Assembly (NCBI GenBank): GCA_963556695.1
Contig: CAUWAG010000008.1
Span: forward strand, 124,001-188,000
Source of the DNA: Anthostomella pinea
Taxonomy: Eukaryota > Ascomycota > Sordariomycetes > Xylariales > Xylariaceae
DNA: 64,000 nucleotides
Direction of reading: 5' to 3'
Part shown: positions 43,793-55,057 of the stretch, piece after piece
Layout of the letters: each line of letters begins with the position of its first letter
Numbering within the stretch: the first letter of the stretch is position 1
Notes under the pieces: generated by a model
The model's database searches: none
The model's input: the letters and a program-made list of their open reading frames with translations, nothing else
What the model was told of the DNA's origin: nothing
Made by a program: the position numbers and the translations under genes

Positions 43793-45382
43793 TCAAGCAG
43801 GAAACAGCGCAACCTTGGTCCCATGCAAATTCAGGAAAGTGCTCCTCGTCTCCTCCGTCCAGGGCCTATCATCCCTACTTTCCAGTCCTCCAAACTCTCT
43901 CAGGATGAACACCATCGTATACGCCACCTCAGCAAAAGTAAGGCGAAACCCGGGGCAGATACGCGGTCCTCCGCCAAACGGCGTGTACTCCCACATGGGT
44001 CTCAGATCATCCCACCTCTCCGGCCGGAACTCGTCGGCGTCATCGCCCCAGAAGGTCTTGTCCCGAAACGTGTTCCTGAGATTCATCTCGATCACGTCTC
44101 CCTCCCGCATGTAGAGCGGGCTGCTGCCGTCCGTGCCGCCGCCGGTCGGGAGCACGACTTCCTTGACGCACTGGCGTATGATCATGGTCGAGATGGGCGT
44201 CACGCGGTGCGTCTCACGGATCACGTTCTTGAGGTACTGGTATTTCTTCAGCAGCTTGTACGTGATGGGCGCGTCGCTGGTCGGCAGCACTTCCGCCTGG
44301 AGCTTCGCCCACGCGGCCGGCTTCCGGGAGAGGTGGAAGAAGGCGTTGCTGAGCGTGATGGCCGCGCCGTCGTGCGCCGGCGTGAAGATGTTGTTCATCT
44401 GGAAGCGCAGCGTGAGTCGGTCCTGGGTCACTTTAGCCATCTCGTCGATCAGGAGGAGTTGCTGGTGTCCTTCTGGTTTCTCAGATTTCGTCGTTTGGCT
44501 CTTCTCTAAGCGAGCCAGTACCTCGTCCACCCGCTTGCCGAGAAAGGTGTTCACAGTGTCGCAGTCAGTGAACCACTTCGGGTCTCGAAACAAAAGCCAG
44601 AGATAGGGGCCGAGCATGAGGCGCACTCCAGCGCCTCGTTAGGCGTAGAAAAACGTATCCATGAAGTCCTTGTGGGCGTCTGGCGAGATCAACGCACCCA
44701 GGGACTTGCTGAATATGAACTCGCTCGCCGTGTCCAAGCTCTGTGATGACTTCGTCAGCATGTAAAAGTCTCGGGAGGTAGGAAAGGACAGCTGTACCAG
44801 GCGTCCGAATAGCGGCATCAAATCCACAGTTGTCCCATCGCGCGGCAAGAGCTCCATGAGGCGCGCAACGTGGTTCGCGAGGCTGCGGTTCTCCATATTG
44901 GCGATATGGGCTATGTCGAGCGAAGGCTTGATGAATTTCCGGCGGGCAGCCCATTTCTCACCCTCGACAATGGTGATGCCATCTCCCTAGAGGTATTCGA
45001 TACCGGAACGGATCTTCTCCACGCCAAAATGGTCGAAGTACGTCGCGTGCACGTACTTGGTGATGTCTGTGTCCATGATCTTGATCGTGGGTGTGCCTAG
45101 GGGATGGGTGCGAAACGTCCTGCCATACTTCTGAAAGAGTCAGTAGTTCAGGTCCAGGAAGTCTCGCTCTTCGAAGGCTTTCTTGTAAAGCAGGAAGAGA
45201 TCAAGGTCAAAGATTGGATCTTTGTGGGGATACGATGGCGGTTCTTGGCAGCCATTCTTGCGCATCACGTATCTGGTGTGTAGCCGAGTCTGGATCTTTG
45301 AGTAAGACAAGTGAGCGGCCCATATTGCTAGCAATGTAAGGACCGTGCGGAGTAACGGCAAAGAACATGGTAGCTCCATCAT
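43793..45382 (-). pseudogene. cytochrome P450 (CYP52-clan-like), three nonsense codons
   Basis: A nearly complete P450 can be followed in one frame from the ATG at 45382 (an N-terminal anchor, LLRTVLTLLAIWAAHL) to the TAA at 43793. There is one 57-nt in-frame intron (44741-44797, GTACAG...TCACAG). Landmarks are KYGRTFRTHPLGTP, WAARRKFIKPSLD, FTPAHDGAAITLSNAFFHLS (I-helix region), the ExxR motif ETHR, RPERWDD and the haem loop FGGGPRICPG. The organisation resembles alkane/fatty-acid hydroxylases of the CYP52 clan, but the substrate is unknown. The frame is broken at TGA 45140-45142 (NY*LFQ), TAG 44987-44989 (EYL*GDG) and TAA 44639-44641 (FFYA*RGAG). Each is one transition from a sense codon and no indel is required. 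It appears recently silenced. Confidence 0.75.
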
Positions 45383-46929
45383 GAAGAAGTGTTGCTTGTG
45401 AGGTGAGTGGATGGGAGGAGCAGCCTTAAGTCTGCACCGTGGATTCCGGTGTGATGAGTTGCGCCACCCTCGTTTTATCCGGGCATTCTAATGGCGGTGG
45501 GCTTTGCTTTATGCGGTGATTTAGAACAGGAGGTTCAAGGTATGGTACGCAGGTAGCCGACTGCATATATTGATCGCTAACACGTACATGATCCCTGTCA
45601 ATCGCCCCTACCCCTTACCTTAAATGCACTTGCACTGCCTCCTCCAACAGTCACCCTCCGATCGAACGCCGTTGGGCCTGTACATTTGTGCGCAGCCAAG
45701 GCACACTACATCTCAGCCTTACTTTATGAAACACCTGGGCTTGACTTCGTCTCGAGAGTTGAGTGTGCCGTGAGCAACCGGTGCTTGTTACAGTTAACTC
45801 ATCAGTGTTCAGTGAGAAGATCGAAGGTATCCTCGTATGCTTACCTGCATCCGAACATGTCTCCGAAGAGCCGAGATCGTCACTTCTCCCTATCATTGTG
45901 GATCCAGTGCATGGACCCATATGGAGTATTCTGGTAACCCCACCAGATAGATATGTTGGAGGTTACCTGATGAAGGCTGCCTGGCAACCCTTTGTTGCCC
46001 CAGGTACCTCACCACTGTAATTTAAGTATTTAGATACATCTCGGATGGAATCCTTTCCATCCGACCTTTTAATGAAGCACCACCCAGACCACTGATAGAT
46101 TACAACAAGACTTGTGATTTGTCAGCATCTGGGAAAGCTACCAAAAGGCACATCATGGGCGTTAGCAAGATTATCGAGTATCAGAGCTCACATAACTCAC
46201 CCGTGGCGGAAGACATGCCTGGGCTTGAAGGCTAGGGTGGTAGCCACGTAAAGTCCAACAACACTCGCTAAGGCCACATCAGGACGCTGTAGACTTGGGA
46301 GAAGTCATGTGGTATTGAAGGGAGGTGGTTTCCTTTTCACATAGGAGTGCCAGTCTTGTGTCAGGGTGGTTCCGAAGCATCGCCTGGGTGGACTGTGTAA
46401 CTCGTCAGCTTCTTTCTGCAACCTAAATCACTCGTTGGTTTCCATTATGATGTAAATCATTATGGGCCCGGAAACACGCGGCGGCTTAAAGAAATTATAT
46501 TCAACCAGAGTGACCCCGTGACAGTACTGGGGAGCAAATTCAGACACCAAGTCCACCACGTGAAACGAGCCTAGTACCAGACAGCTTGGGAATCGGCAAG
46601 GAGGAACCAGTGGCCTAATTGACAACCTATGAGCAATCCCACATGATTTCCAGGTACTGTTTCGATGAAGATGAGCCTGCGTGCGTTTCTAATTTGAGCG
46701 TCTATGTAAGCTGTGTCTTCCGTCGCGTCACCGATTGTGAACTTCCAAGTTTTCTCCGTCGATTCGTAGCACTCATCTAGAAGGCCCAATCCGATGGAAC
46801 GAAACGCAGTGATTACCCCCAACACCAGACGTCTATGCCAGACTGATCAGTGGTTCCTAGCAAGCTCGTTCAGTAATTGCAAGCCTGCGTGAAAACGCCA
46901 CGTAGGCAGGCCAAGGTCTCGCCTAGCAA
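45383..46929. other. intergenic sequence of about 1.5 kb
   Basis: No supported gene. Minus-strand frames at 46428-46625 and 46571-46825 contain some protein-like stretches, but no start, splice or domain evidence; they are left unannotated. Confidence 0.35.
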
Positions 46930-47475
46930 CTAAAAGCATCTCTTCTCAGCTTCATCATCGCCTCCGCCCCATTTCCTGTTAATGCAGGACATAAACCCGC
47001 AACCATGATCCTTATTGAGTTTCTCGCACGTCTCAAAGTCCTCGCACTTCTTTCTGTAACACTGGTCTTCTTCAGGTAGGATCTCCGTGACGCCAGGTAA
47101 ATGCAGGATGGCATCGATGTCAGCTCGACGACCGAGCCCCTTGTCGAGGGCCTCGACTTCGCCGTCGGAGAGCTCGGTCTCGTAGTCCGAGTCGCCGTTG
47201 GCATAGTGCCCGATGAACTTGTTCTTGTCTCTGATGTCGGCTAGCCTCTGGGTGTCGGTCGACGGGGGGTCCCAGACGGCGATGGCTTCCCTGATGGACT
47301 TATCTCTCTGTTGATGGGCATGTCAGCTCGGATCTCCCTGCCATGTAGCGGTGGTGGGGAGGGTTATTGGGGTCATTACAGCTGCAAGATGATTGCCGCG
47401 CTGCTCGCTCGGCGCTGACGCTCCGGAGGTGATGGCCCATGCTGCCATGAGCGTAGCAACGGCGGAGGTCTTCAT
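46930..47475 (-). CDS. small secreted cysteine-rich protein
   Basis: Exons 47380-47475 and 46930-47307 surround a 72-nt intron (GTAATG...CAACAG) and encode 157 residues. No single open frame shows this gene; I found it by reading the signal peptide and splice sites. The N-terminus MKTSAVATLMAAWAITSGAS is a signal peptide with a GASA cleavage site. The middle is charged, with a GLGRRADID segment whose Arg-Arg could be a Kex2 site. The last 45 residues carry six Cys as CX4CX5CX8CX4CX15C, two residues before the stop. No enzyme motif is seen. Size, secretion and cysteine pattern suit an effector-like protein, which is inference. Cysteine spacing differs from the other small secreted protein at 29.6-30.0 kb. 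Confidence 0.7.
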
Positions 47476-48301
47476 CTAGAATCTTAAGGCGGATTGAAAC
47501 TCCTTTGGGCTATATCTGGATCACCTCGTGACGAAAGCTTGTCTTATAGTCGGGAATGCGAAGATGCCGGTGTTGATGAATTGACGGACAATATGGTCGA
47601 TACAGGGCCTAAGAAGGGTAGTATATATACACTTACACAGGTAGGCGTACCGAGTTACGAGGGCACTGTAAGTCGAGACGGAGGCGCTTATTACGTATTT
47701 CGGTCTAAAAGTGTCTACCATGCTTGTTCTTGCTGCGTTCTGGATGAGGCTTTAATCCGCAGTCGTTTATTTAACGCCGTCCTACCTGCCCTACTCGCCA
47801 CCGGCGAGCAGTGGTATGTTTAGAATGACCAGCATAATGAGGCCAAGGGCAATTGCACTATAGAGTGTGTAGCTAGCTTTCTCGTCAGCTGCCCTGACAC
47901 CTTCACCGGCATGGAACATCTTTGGATCGCATAGTCTCCCACTTTATTCCATCCAGCGCTGAACTTCCTAATTGAGATATACGAGGCCTGCATCAGGATC
48001 CAAGTCGAGATCCAAGTGGCCACCGACACATCCTGAAGGATCCCCGATGAAGCGGAGAACCCTCGTAGGCACTCTTGGCTACCTTCGGGGACCCCGAATG
48101 CGCACTCGCGGCTGCTTCCAGATGACGGATCGTAAACTTGGAAAGATTCACGTGTATCGCTGGGAACCCATGGCCGACCGAGTAAGTCGTCATGCCTTTT
48201 ATGTCTGGCAATGAGGACCTTGAGCAGACAGCTTGGTATACATTTGGGGTATTATGATGAATCAAGTTGCTCGACTCGCTACCCCGTACTCGGGAAGCCC
48301 C
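47476..48301. other. intergenic sequence
   Basis: No supported gene. A 109-codon plus-strand frame from 47494 lacks any feature and overlaps the presumed promoter of the secreted protein. Confidence 0.4.
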
Positions 48302-49186
48302 CTAGATCCGGTCCACGATCCAATCCCACCACTTGTCAGCCTCGCCCTTAAGCACACTGCCCCCAACAACATCGATCTCGATATCAAATTCTCTCATCTG
48401 GCCGAAGGAGAACTTCTCCGAGCCGTACTCGCCCAACCAGGCATCCTGCTCCTCCGATCCAATATCGTCGATGCCGACCCCCGAATCCAACAGCCCCTTG
48501 CTCTTCGACTGCCGTATGCGCCCCAGCTCCGCCTCCAGCTTGCTCCTGACCAGCGACGCCGGCAGCGCCGTGAACAGGTCGAGCTTGTTCGCCGCCATCA
48601 GCACACTGACCGCGTTTGGCGACCGCGACGTCTTGCCCGCGCCCGTGCGCCGCTGCAGCGCCAGCAGGATGTCGTACAGGTACGCCGCCGTCTCCGCCAG
48701 CGAGTCCACAAGAGTGGCCGCGTCAAGCACGAACACGACCCCCTTCAGCGTCTTCTGCCCCGGGCCCTGGTCCTTGCTTTTGTCGGCGCCGACCAGGCTG
48801 CCCATGGCGTGGTTGCGCAGCTTGCCGTGGCCCGGGGTGTCGACCAGTAGGAACTTCTTGTGCGAGCCGGGAGCGTCGTCCCGCGCGGCCTCGCGGTACG
48901 TGCGCGCGCCGCCGTCGGTCGACGCGGTCAGCTCGACGGATTGGGGCGTCTGCGAGGTGTGGGTTGCGGCGGCCGCATCGCCACGCTCGAAGAGCGTTAG
49001 GAGGGAAGTCTTGCCGCCGCCTGGGGGGCCCGCGAGCAGGATTGAGGGAAGATTCGTGTACGGCGTGCTGCGCGATATGAATAGGTGCACGAGGATGGGC
49101 ACGACGAGCACGACGATGGCGCCGGCGATGAAGATGGGCGCCGAGGGCGTCAGGAGGAACTCGAGGGCTCGTTTGAGGTCGTCCAT
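48302..49186 (-). CDS. SRP102: signal recognition particle receptor subunit beta
   Basis: An ER-membrane Ras-like GTPase that anchors the SRP receptor alpha subunit. A single exon encodes 294 residues. One transmembrane helix occupies about residues 17-38 (APIFIAGAIVVLVVPILVHL). The GTPase follows: P-loop GPPGGGKT at 53-60, DTPGH at 116-120, a GVVFVLDAA strand near 149, and the guanine-specificity motif NKLD at 200-203. The insert between G1 and G3 is long and Ala/Thr-rich. The C-terminus ends with ADKWWDWIVDRI, like the final helix of the family. The start is the first ATG after the spacer and gives a normal length. Confidence 0.9.
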   Translation of the reverse strand: MDDLKRALEFLLTPSAPIFIAGAIVVLVVPILVHLFISRSTPYTNLPSILLAGPPGGGKTSLLTLFERGDAAAATHTSQTPQSVELTASTDGGARTYREAARDDAPGSHKKFLLVDTPGHGKLRNHAMGSLVGADKSKDQGPGQKTLKGVVFVLDAATLVDSLAETAAYLYDILLALQRRTGAGKTSRSPNAVSVLMAANKLDLFTALPASLVRSKLEAELGRIRQSKSKGLLDSGVGIDDIGSEEQDAWLGEYGSEKFSFGQMREFDIEIDVVGGSVLKGEADKWWDWIVDRI

Positions 49187-50022
49187 CGTCGCGGTGTTTT
49201 AGGGGTTCGTGCCGCTCAAAATTAGGAAGAAGGGGTGAAGTCAAGAAGGAGCGGGACCTCAAATCATTTATGGAGGAGGGTGTAGTTGAGCAGGCCGTAC
49301 TGGACAACAGCTCATGTCTGGGCGGTGGGTTGACATTAATGATCTGTCAAATGTCAAAATGGCCTTATTCGGGAAGTCTTGGTGCCGTCATTCGATGCCA
49401 AGTCGGTGGTGGCCAGCCCTGCTGGGATCAGCCAGCTGCCAAGATTCCGGGGACCTCCTACCAATCAGACGCCACCTCAACGCTCTTCAATGTTTCGGCT
49501 ACCGGCATCCTCAGTGGTCACAGTGGCTGTGCAGCGCCTTGCAACAATGTACAGCGCCGGTGTTTCACTGGTAGGCGGTGAACACAGCGGGCGGGCTACA
49601 CTGTGGCTCAGCGCTGATGACGCCCGAAATGGCAAAGCCTCACTCGCTCTTTATTTCGAAGCAAATGGCTTCCTCCGGTCATCTGCTGACAGACCCTGCC
49701 TCCCGTCTCCTGCTTCAACTGAAATATTGCATTGTTGTCCCTCTCGCACATTATAGCAAGCAGTGCGCCGGCGTTGAATCATCTCTTTCGCTTCTGCGGT
49801 GCCGTCTGTTTGCGCGCCTGTGTACAAAAGTTATTGTCGATAGCAGCCACTGTTTCTATTTTCCATCGTCCAATATACCTACTTAGCCATTCATCGAGAG
49901 CAAGGCCGACATGTTCTTTGACGACTGTCTATAACCCCAAACCTCCGCCGACATTATCGAAACCCAGAGACCATCAGTATACTGTAGTTACACGACTGGT
50001 CGAGAAACCCTCTGCACAACCA
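49187..50022. other. divergent spacer between SRP102 and the Akr1-type gene
   Basis: No supported gene. It must contain the promoters of both divergent genes; pyrimidine-rich tracts before 50023 suit a fungal leader. Confidence 0.4.
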
Positions 50023-52408
50023 ATGTCGCAAACAATACCGAATGGCGCCTCGGGCGGAGCTCCCATACAACCTTCCTCGAAAGCCAACGCTGCCATGCCG
50101 AAGCTCAACTCGCAAGAAATGGAGATGGGCAACCTCTCCGGCGGCGAGGAGCTTCCTACCGTGCCAGACATCATGCAGCTAGCAAGAGTCGGGGACATAC
50201 CGGGCATGGAGAAGCTGTTCGAGTCGTCAGAGTTGGATGCTACCTACACAGACGACGAGGGCATAACGCCTCTACATGTATGCGCTACACCTCCTTTCTT
50301 GCAGGTTCCGCGTACTGACAAAGACGTGTAGTGGTCCGCCATTAACAACCAGTATGCGATGTGCAAGTACCTTATCGAAAAAGGAGCCGACATCAACAGG
50401 AAGGGAGGCGACTCGGTCGCCACACCGTTGCAATGGGCTGCCCAGAGGTCTAACTACTATACCGTCAACCTGCTCCTCCAACACGGCGCCGATCCTCTCA
50501 TTTCCGACGCGCAAGGGTACAACACGCTACACATATCCGTCTTCAATGGCAATGCTCTGCTGGTTGTGCTACTGCTGCACCAGGGAATACCCGTGGATGT
50601 GGCCGACGCGTACGGTCACACGAGCCTCATGTGGGCTGCGTACAAGGGCTTCCCACAATGTGTAGACCTCTTCCTTCGATGGGGCGCAAGTGTGCATGCG
50701 ACCGACGAGCAAGGCTTCACGGCATTGCACTGGGCTTTGGTCAAAGGGTCGCCGCAGTGCATCCTCAAGCTCATCGAGTACGGGGCGGACCGGTTCGCCA
50801 AGACGGCAACCGGCAAGACTCCCGCCATTACCGCCAAGGACCTGAACACCGTCGGCGCATGGCATCGCGCGTTGAGAGAGTGTGGCTACGACGACGAGGC
50901 CCATGCCGTAATTCCCTGGTGGCCTGGCTCATCTTTCTTTCTCAAGGACAAGCGTGGGTTCATGAACAAGTTCTTGTTTCTGCTGCCGACCGTTATGGTC
51001 TGGATGGAGTTCATGATCACGTCCCACTTACCAGTCTTCTTGTCTGTGCCCCTGGCCTTCTTGGTTGGCTTTGGATTTCAGTGGATTACCAATCAGGTCC
51101 TCGAGTATGCGCCACCGGATATGAGGCATCTGCATAAAACGGTATGTTATGCGTTATTGAAGGTGCGCGGCATGTACTGACAGCATGTAGCCATGGCTAG
51201 CTGGGATCTTCGCCGGCTCTTTGTTCTTGACTGGCGTGCAGTGGCTGTTCGTCATATTACCAGGTAAGATATCATACCTTTTTGAAGAATGGCCGGCTTG
51301 CTTACCGGATCTAGCGACCTTTTCGAGTCACCCGGTCCTCAACTTCGTCTTCATCACTGTTATCGGGCTCACGGCATACTTCTACGCTATATGCATGGTC
51401 TTCGACCCGGGTTTCGTGCCCAAGCTCAATGGAATCGCCGAGCAGAAAGCCGTGATTGACGAATTGTTAAGCTTGTGGAAGTTTGACGAAACCAACTTCT
51501 GTGTCACTTGCATGATCCGCACACCTCTAAGAAGTAAGCACTGTCGGCGATGCCAACGTTGCGTGGCCAAACATGACCAGTAAGTCCTTCTCAATCTACA
51601 ACTGCGTGGACTACAACTTAAGCATGGTAGCCATTGCCCGTGGGTGAACAACTGCGTTGGCGTGAACAACCATCGGCATTTCTTCCTCTACCTGCTCAAC
51701 CTGATATTTGGTGTTGCATTCTTTGACTGGTTGTTATACCTCTACTTTTCGGAAATGCCAAAGTCTGGGTCCTCATCCGAATGTCTGATTCTATCCGAAT
51801 CTGTGTGCAATATCTTCAGCTCGGACCCCTACAGTATGCTGGTCGGCATTTGGGCGACGCTGCAGCTCACATGGGTCAGCATGCTCATCTTTGTGCAGTT
51901 TGTACAAGTCGCCCGGGCCATGACCACATACGAGAACATGTACGGTATCCAGGATGGTTCGGCAACCTCTCTCGGTTCGACATTCACCAGTACTGGCGCA
52001 CCGTTGGATCCGAGCCATCCCGATGCCGGAACACCTACATCGGCGGCGGATGACCCGCTCGGCACCGGAAGGGGGGCGCACGCGCACAAACACCGGAGCT
52101 TCCTACAACAGTGGAGCCGTCTACTGGGCGTCGATACTTTCCTCGAAATAGCCACTGGTCGTGGCGCCGCAGCTGGAAAGAAGATGCGCAAGAAGAAGAA
52201 CCCATACAGCCAGGGCTACTTCCAGAATTGCAAGGACTTCTGGTGCGACCCGGCACCCATCTTTGGGCGTCGGGAGACTGGTGATGCGATGATTGGCGGA
52301 GCGCGGATCAACTACACCGAGATATATGAGAGCCCGTCTGCGTTGAACATGGGGCTGAATGGGAGGAGGAGAGGTGGTTATGAAACTGTCGCGGGCGAGG
52401 AAGTATAG
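50023..52408 (+). CDS. AKR1: ankyrin-repeat DHHC palmitoyltransferase, Akr1 type
   Basis: An S-acyltransferase of Golgi and endosomal membranes; yeast Akr1 palmitoylates proteins such as Yck2. Five exons (50023-50277, 50332-51141, 51191-51263, 51315-51579, 51631-52408) encode 726 residues. About six ankyrin repeats lie at residues 50-270 (for example [20 protein letters not shown] and [20 protein letters not shown]). Transmembrane segments follow, including [16 protein letters not shown] and [15 protein letters not shown]. The DHHC cysteine-rich domain starts [20 protein letters not shown], and [14 protein letters not shown] is completed across the fourth intron. Two further membrane helices and a Gly/Ser/His-rich cytosolic tail complete it. 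The active motif is canonical DHHC, not the DHYC of yeast Akr1. Intron 3 (51 nt) is in frame and stop-free, so single-frame prediction would wrongly include it. Confidence 0.92.
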
Positions 52409-52600
52409 ACTTTCCTGGTGACATGATGTGGCTATGATGACGGCAGCAAGGCATGGTGTCCAGTGAATGTATCATGTGGCGTTCAGACCTGCAGTCCAGG
52501 TAGGCAATTGTTTCTACGCCTGCTAATATACCTATCAATGCATGGGCTGTGTATACCTACCCCTGACGAGCTTATGTGGCACATTCAATCGAGATGAATA

Positions 52601-53881
52601 TCAAGCAGATTTTTCTCCATCAAAAACCTCCGTACTGATCCGGAAATACTTGCGAAAGTTGAGAACCACTTCCTGCACATACCCCCTATTCAGCTGGTTC
52701 AGACAAGCAGGCGACCGATTCATCTTCCTCCCCACCGGCGGCCGCCTCGCCAGCGCCTCCAGCGCCTCGAGGAACAGGCTCGCCTTGCGCACCAGGTCCA
52801 GCACCAGCACACGCTTGCACAGCGCCGGGTCGTCGTCGAGCGCGACCTCGTAGTAGTCGCCCGCGCCCGTGCCCGCACCGTTACCGATCCCGATCCTGAC
52901 GGTGGTGGCGACGCCGTCGAGCCCGGCCTTGACGACGTAGTTGAAGCACGCGGCCGTCTGCTGGAACACGGCCACGACGCACACCAGGTCCACGGGGCCG
53001 AGCAGCGGCTGGCAGCGCGCGCAGTCGACGGCGGCCTGGGCGGCGGCGATGACGCGCGCCGTGGTGCGCAGGGCCGCGTCTAGGCGCGGGGAGGGGCTGG
53101 TCTGGGTTATGGTCTCGAGGAAGGGGATTTGGGCGGTTAGGTTGGTGCGGCAGGGGCAGGGTGGTGGTTGTGGTGCTGCTTCTGGTGAGGATGGGATGGT
53201 GGATGGGGGGTGTGCTGGGTTCTGGGGATTTGCTTTGCTGTCTGCTGCATTTGAAGTTGGAGCTGCGGCCGCGATGGATGGCGCGGCACCTAGATCGTCT
53301 GGGATATGGCTGGATGATGAGGATATCCCGCTTGGCTGCGTGAGTGTGTCAACAACATTGATACAAGGTAGCGCGTGATAGAAGCCCTTGTTCACGTGGC
53401 AGCTTACATCAACGATGCTCTCCGGAAACACCCAGTCGAACTGCTCGAGCGCATGCTCGAAAGACTCGTCGGGCCATTCCAGCGCTCCTCCCTGAACATT
53501 TTCGTGAGCCTCGCTAGCGCTATTTACATAGCTTGAATTCGCACCCCCGGAAGAATCCGCCGAGGACTGATCTTGCGTCTGCAAGGTCGACGATGTGGCG
53601 TCACCGGCTGTCACTCCACTGCTCATCGGGGACAGTGCCTGGACGGGTGGGTTGGTGTCACTGTCATCTGGCGAGGCGACGTAGCTGCAGCGAACGCCTC
53701 GGCTCTTGCATCATCCGCACTCCTGCTGTCCGCTGCATTTCACTTTCGCTCTTCGACAGCCCAGGCATGCTGTTCGCGGCCGCCGGACCCGCGGCCTTGC
53801 GCCTGAGCCATCTGATGCCGGTGGGCACCAGTCGTGCACGAGTACGCCGTGGTTGCGAATGGCGGGAGAGGAGGACGACAT
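52601..53881 (-). pseudogene. AflR-like Zn2Cys6 transcription factor with a stop in the zinc cluster
   Basis: One frame runs from the ATG at 53881 to the stop at 52601 (426 codons) and is interrupted only by a TGA at 53711-53713. Residues 42-67 are RTACLGCRRAKVKC, then SGQQECG, the stop, CKSRGVRCSY: all six cysteines of a fungal Zn2Cys6 DNA-binding domain. The C-terminal half resembles the AflR regulatory domain, with paired PCPCRTN...ALRTTARVI and VDCARCQPLL. Family members activate secondary-metabolite genes, but no such cluster is visible here. The stop is one C-to-T change from CGA (Arg). It truncates the product in mid-domain unless re-initiation occurs at the Met at 53626, which would give a 341-residue protein without the DNA-binding domain. 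A sequencing error is the alternative. Confidence 0.7.
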
Positions 53882-55057
53882 AGTCTATCTTCTTGAATTC
53901 TGGCGTATGGCAAATGTGCCGGAGATTGAGTTGATAACATTGCTGATTACTGATTGATCTCGCTGGCGGCTGTTATTTGGATGTGGTTGGGGTTCACGTC
54001 TGCATTTTCTGACAGCTGACTAATAGGGTAACATTGATTCAACGTCAAGCCTCCCTATGGGATGTCCATGCTGGACGGGCCAATCAGAGGCACGGGGATG
54101 GCCTGCAGGCATGAGCAAACGTCCGTGTCTAGAACGGTGTACTCATCATATCCTTCATTCAGATTGACCAGCATGATTTCATGCCTACCATGCTCCGAGG
54201 TCGCCCGGGGTCCTGGTCGTTACCGACGCCTTGTTGAGAGACGACGTCCTTCAACCAGGCACAAGACCTGGCAAGTTCCAGTTTCCTTCCGCTGCTATAA
54301 CAGTCATACGGATACAACCGATCTGAAGTGTCCGTGGTGGAAGAACATAGATTTTAGAAATCTCTTTCCATCCCACGGATTTTGGTTACCAGTCCTCCTT
54401 TACGCTTGTCGCCTATTCTTAACTGGCGCTACCTTGGAAATCGAAGTTCGCCGCGAGGAGATCACACTACGGGAGTGCTACAACACACGACGTAAGCTAC
54501 CCGACACACTGGTGCTTGCTTGATACGTTATACCCCTGTCCCTGAATCTGAAGGCTGACGGGTCCTTTTGTGGCCGGGCTCTCCTAGATCAGTCGGGACT
54601 CTTTCTGATTTCCTGTCTGTCGGACACTTACGAATTAAGCATGTAAGGGACTTGATCCGGCCACGACCTGCTAAACGAACAAGGAGGAGCAAGTGGCCAG
54701 ATCACATAATCTATGAGCCTATACGCTGGCTAGATAGTGACCAATCCTAGTACTGGATGATCAGCAGCGTGCTGGAGCGATAGTGGTGTAGTAGCGCTAG
54801 AATATCCACGAATATGTTGCCTGTCGAGGATTGCATCTATCTACCGTGTTGCATATTATGAGATATGCTGCTCCACTATCGCTGTTGATCCAGCTGTGAT
54901 TGCTCTAGTCCTGGTGTTCTGAAGGTCAAACTTGTATCCGGGGTGACCAGGTCGACTGGAACAGATAAATAAGGCTCCCCCACGCGAGTGGTTTTCACAC
55001 CCTCCTCTCAACTTCTTCATCTCCGAATTCCACCATCACCTCCACCCAGCTATCGGG
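53882..55057. other. intergenic sequence
   Basis: No supported gene. A 153-codon frame at 54062-54523 has no motif. The right end is a CT-rich leader for the decayed Zn2Cys6 gene. Confidence 0.4.

Noticed and set aside
44565..44954. 129-codon frame as part of the P450
   Set aside because: Wrong frame; the P450 motifs are continuous in the frame interrupted by three stops, and this is a shadow.
46428..46825. Two overlapping minus-strand frames that might form one spliced gene
   Set aside because: No start context, no family resemblance and no convincing donor/acceptor pair.
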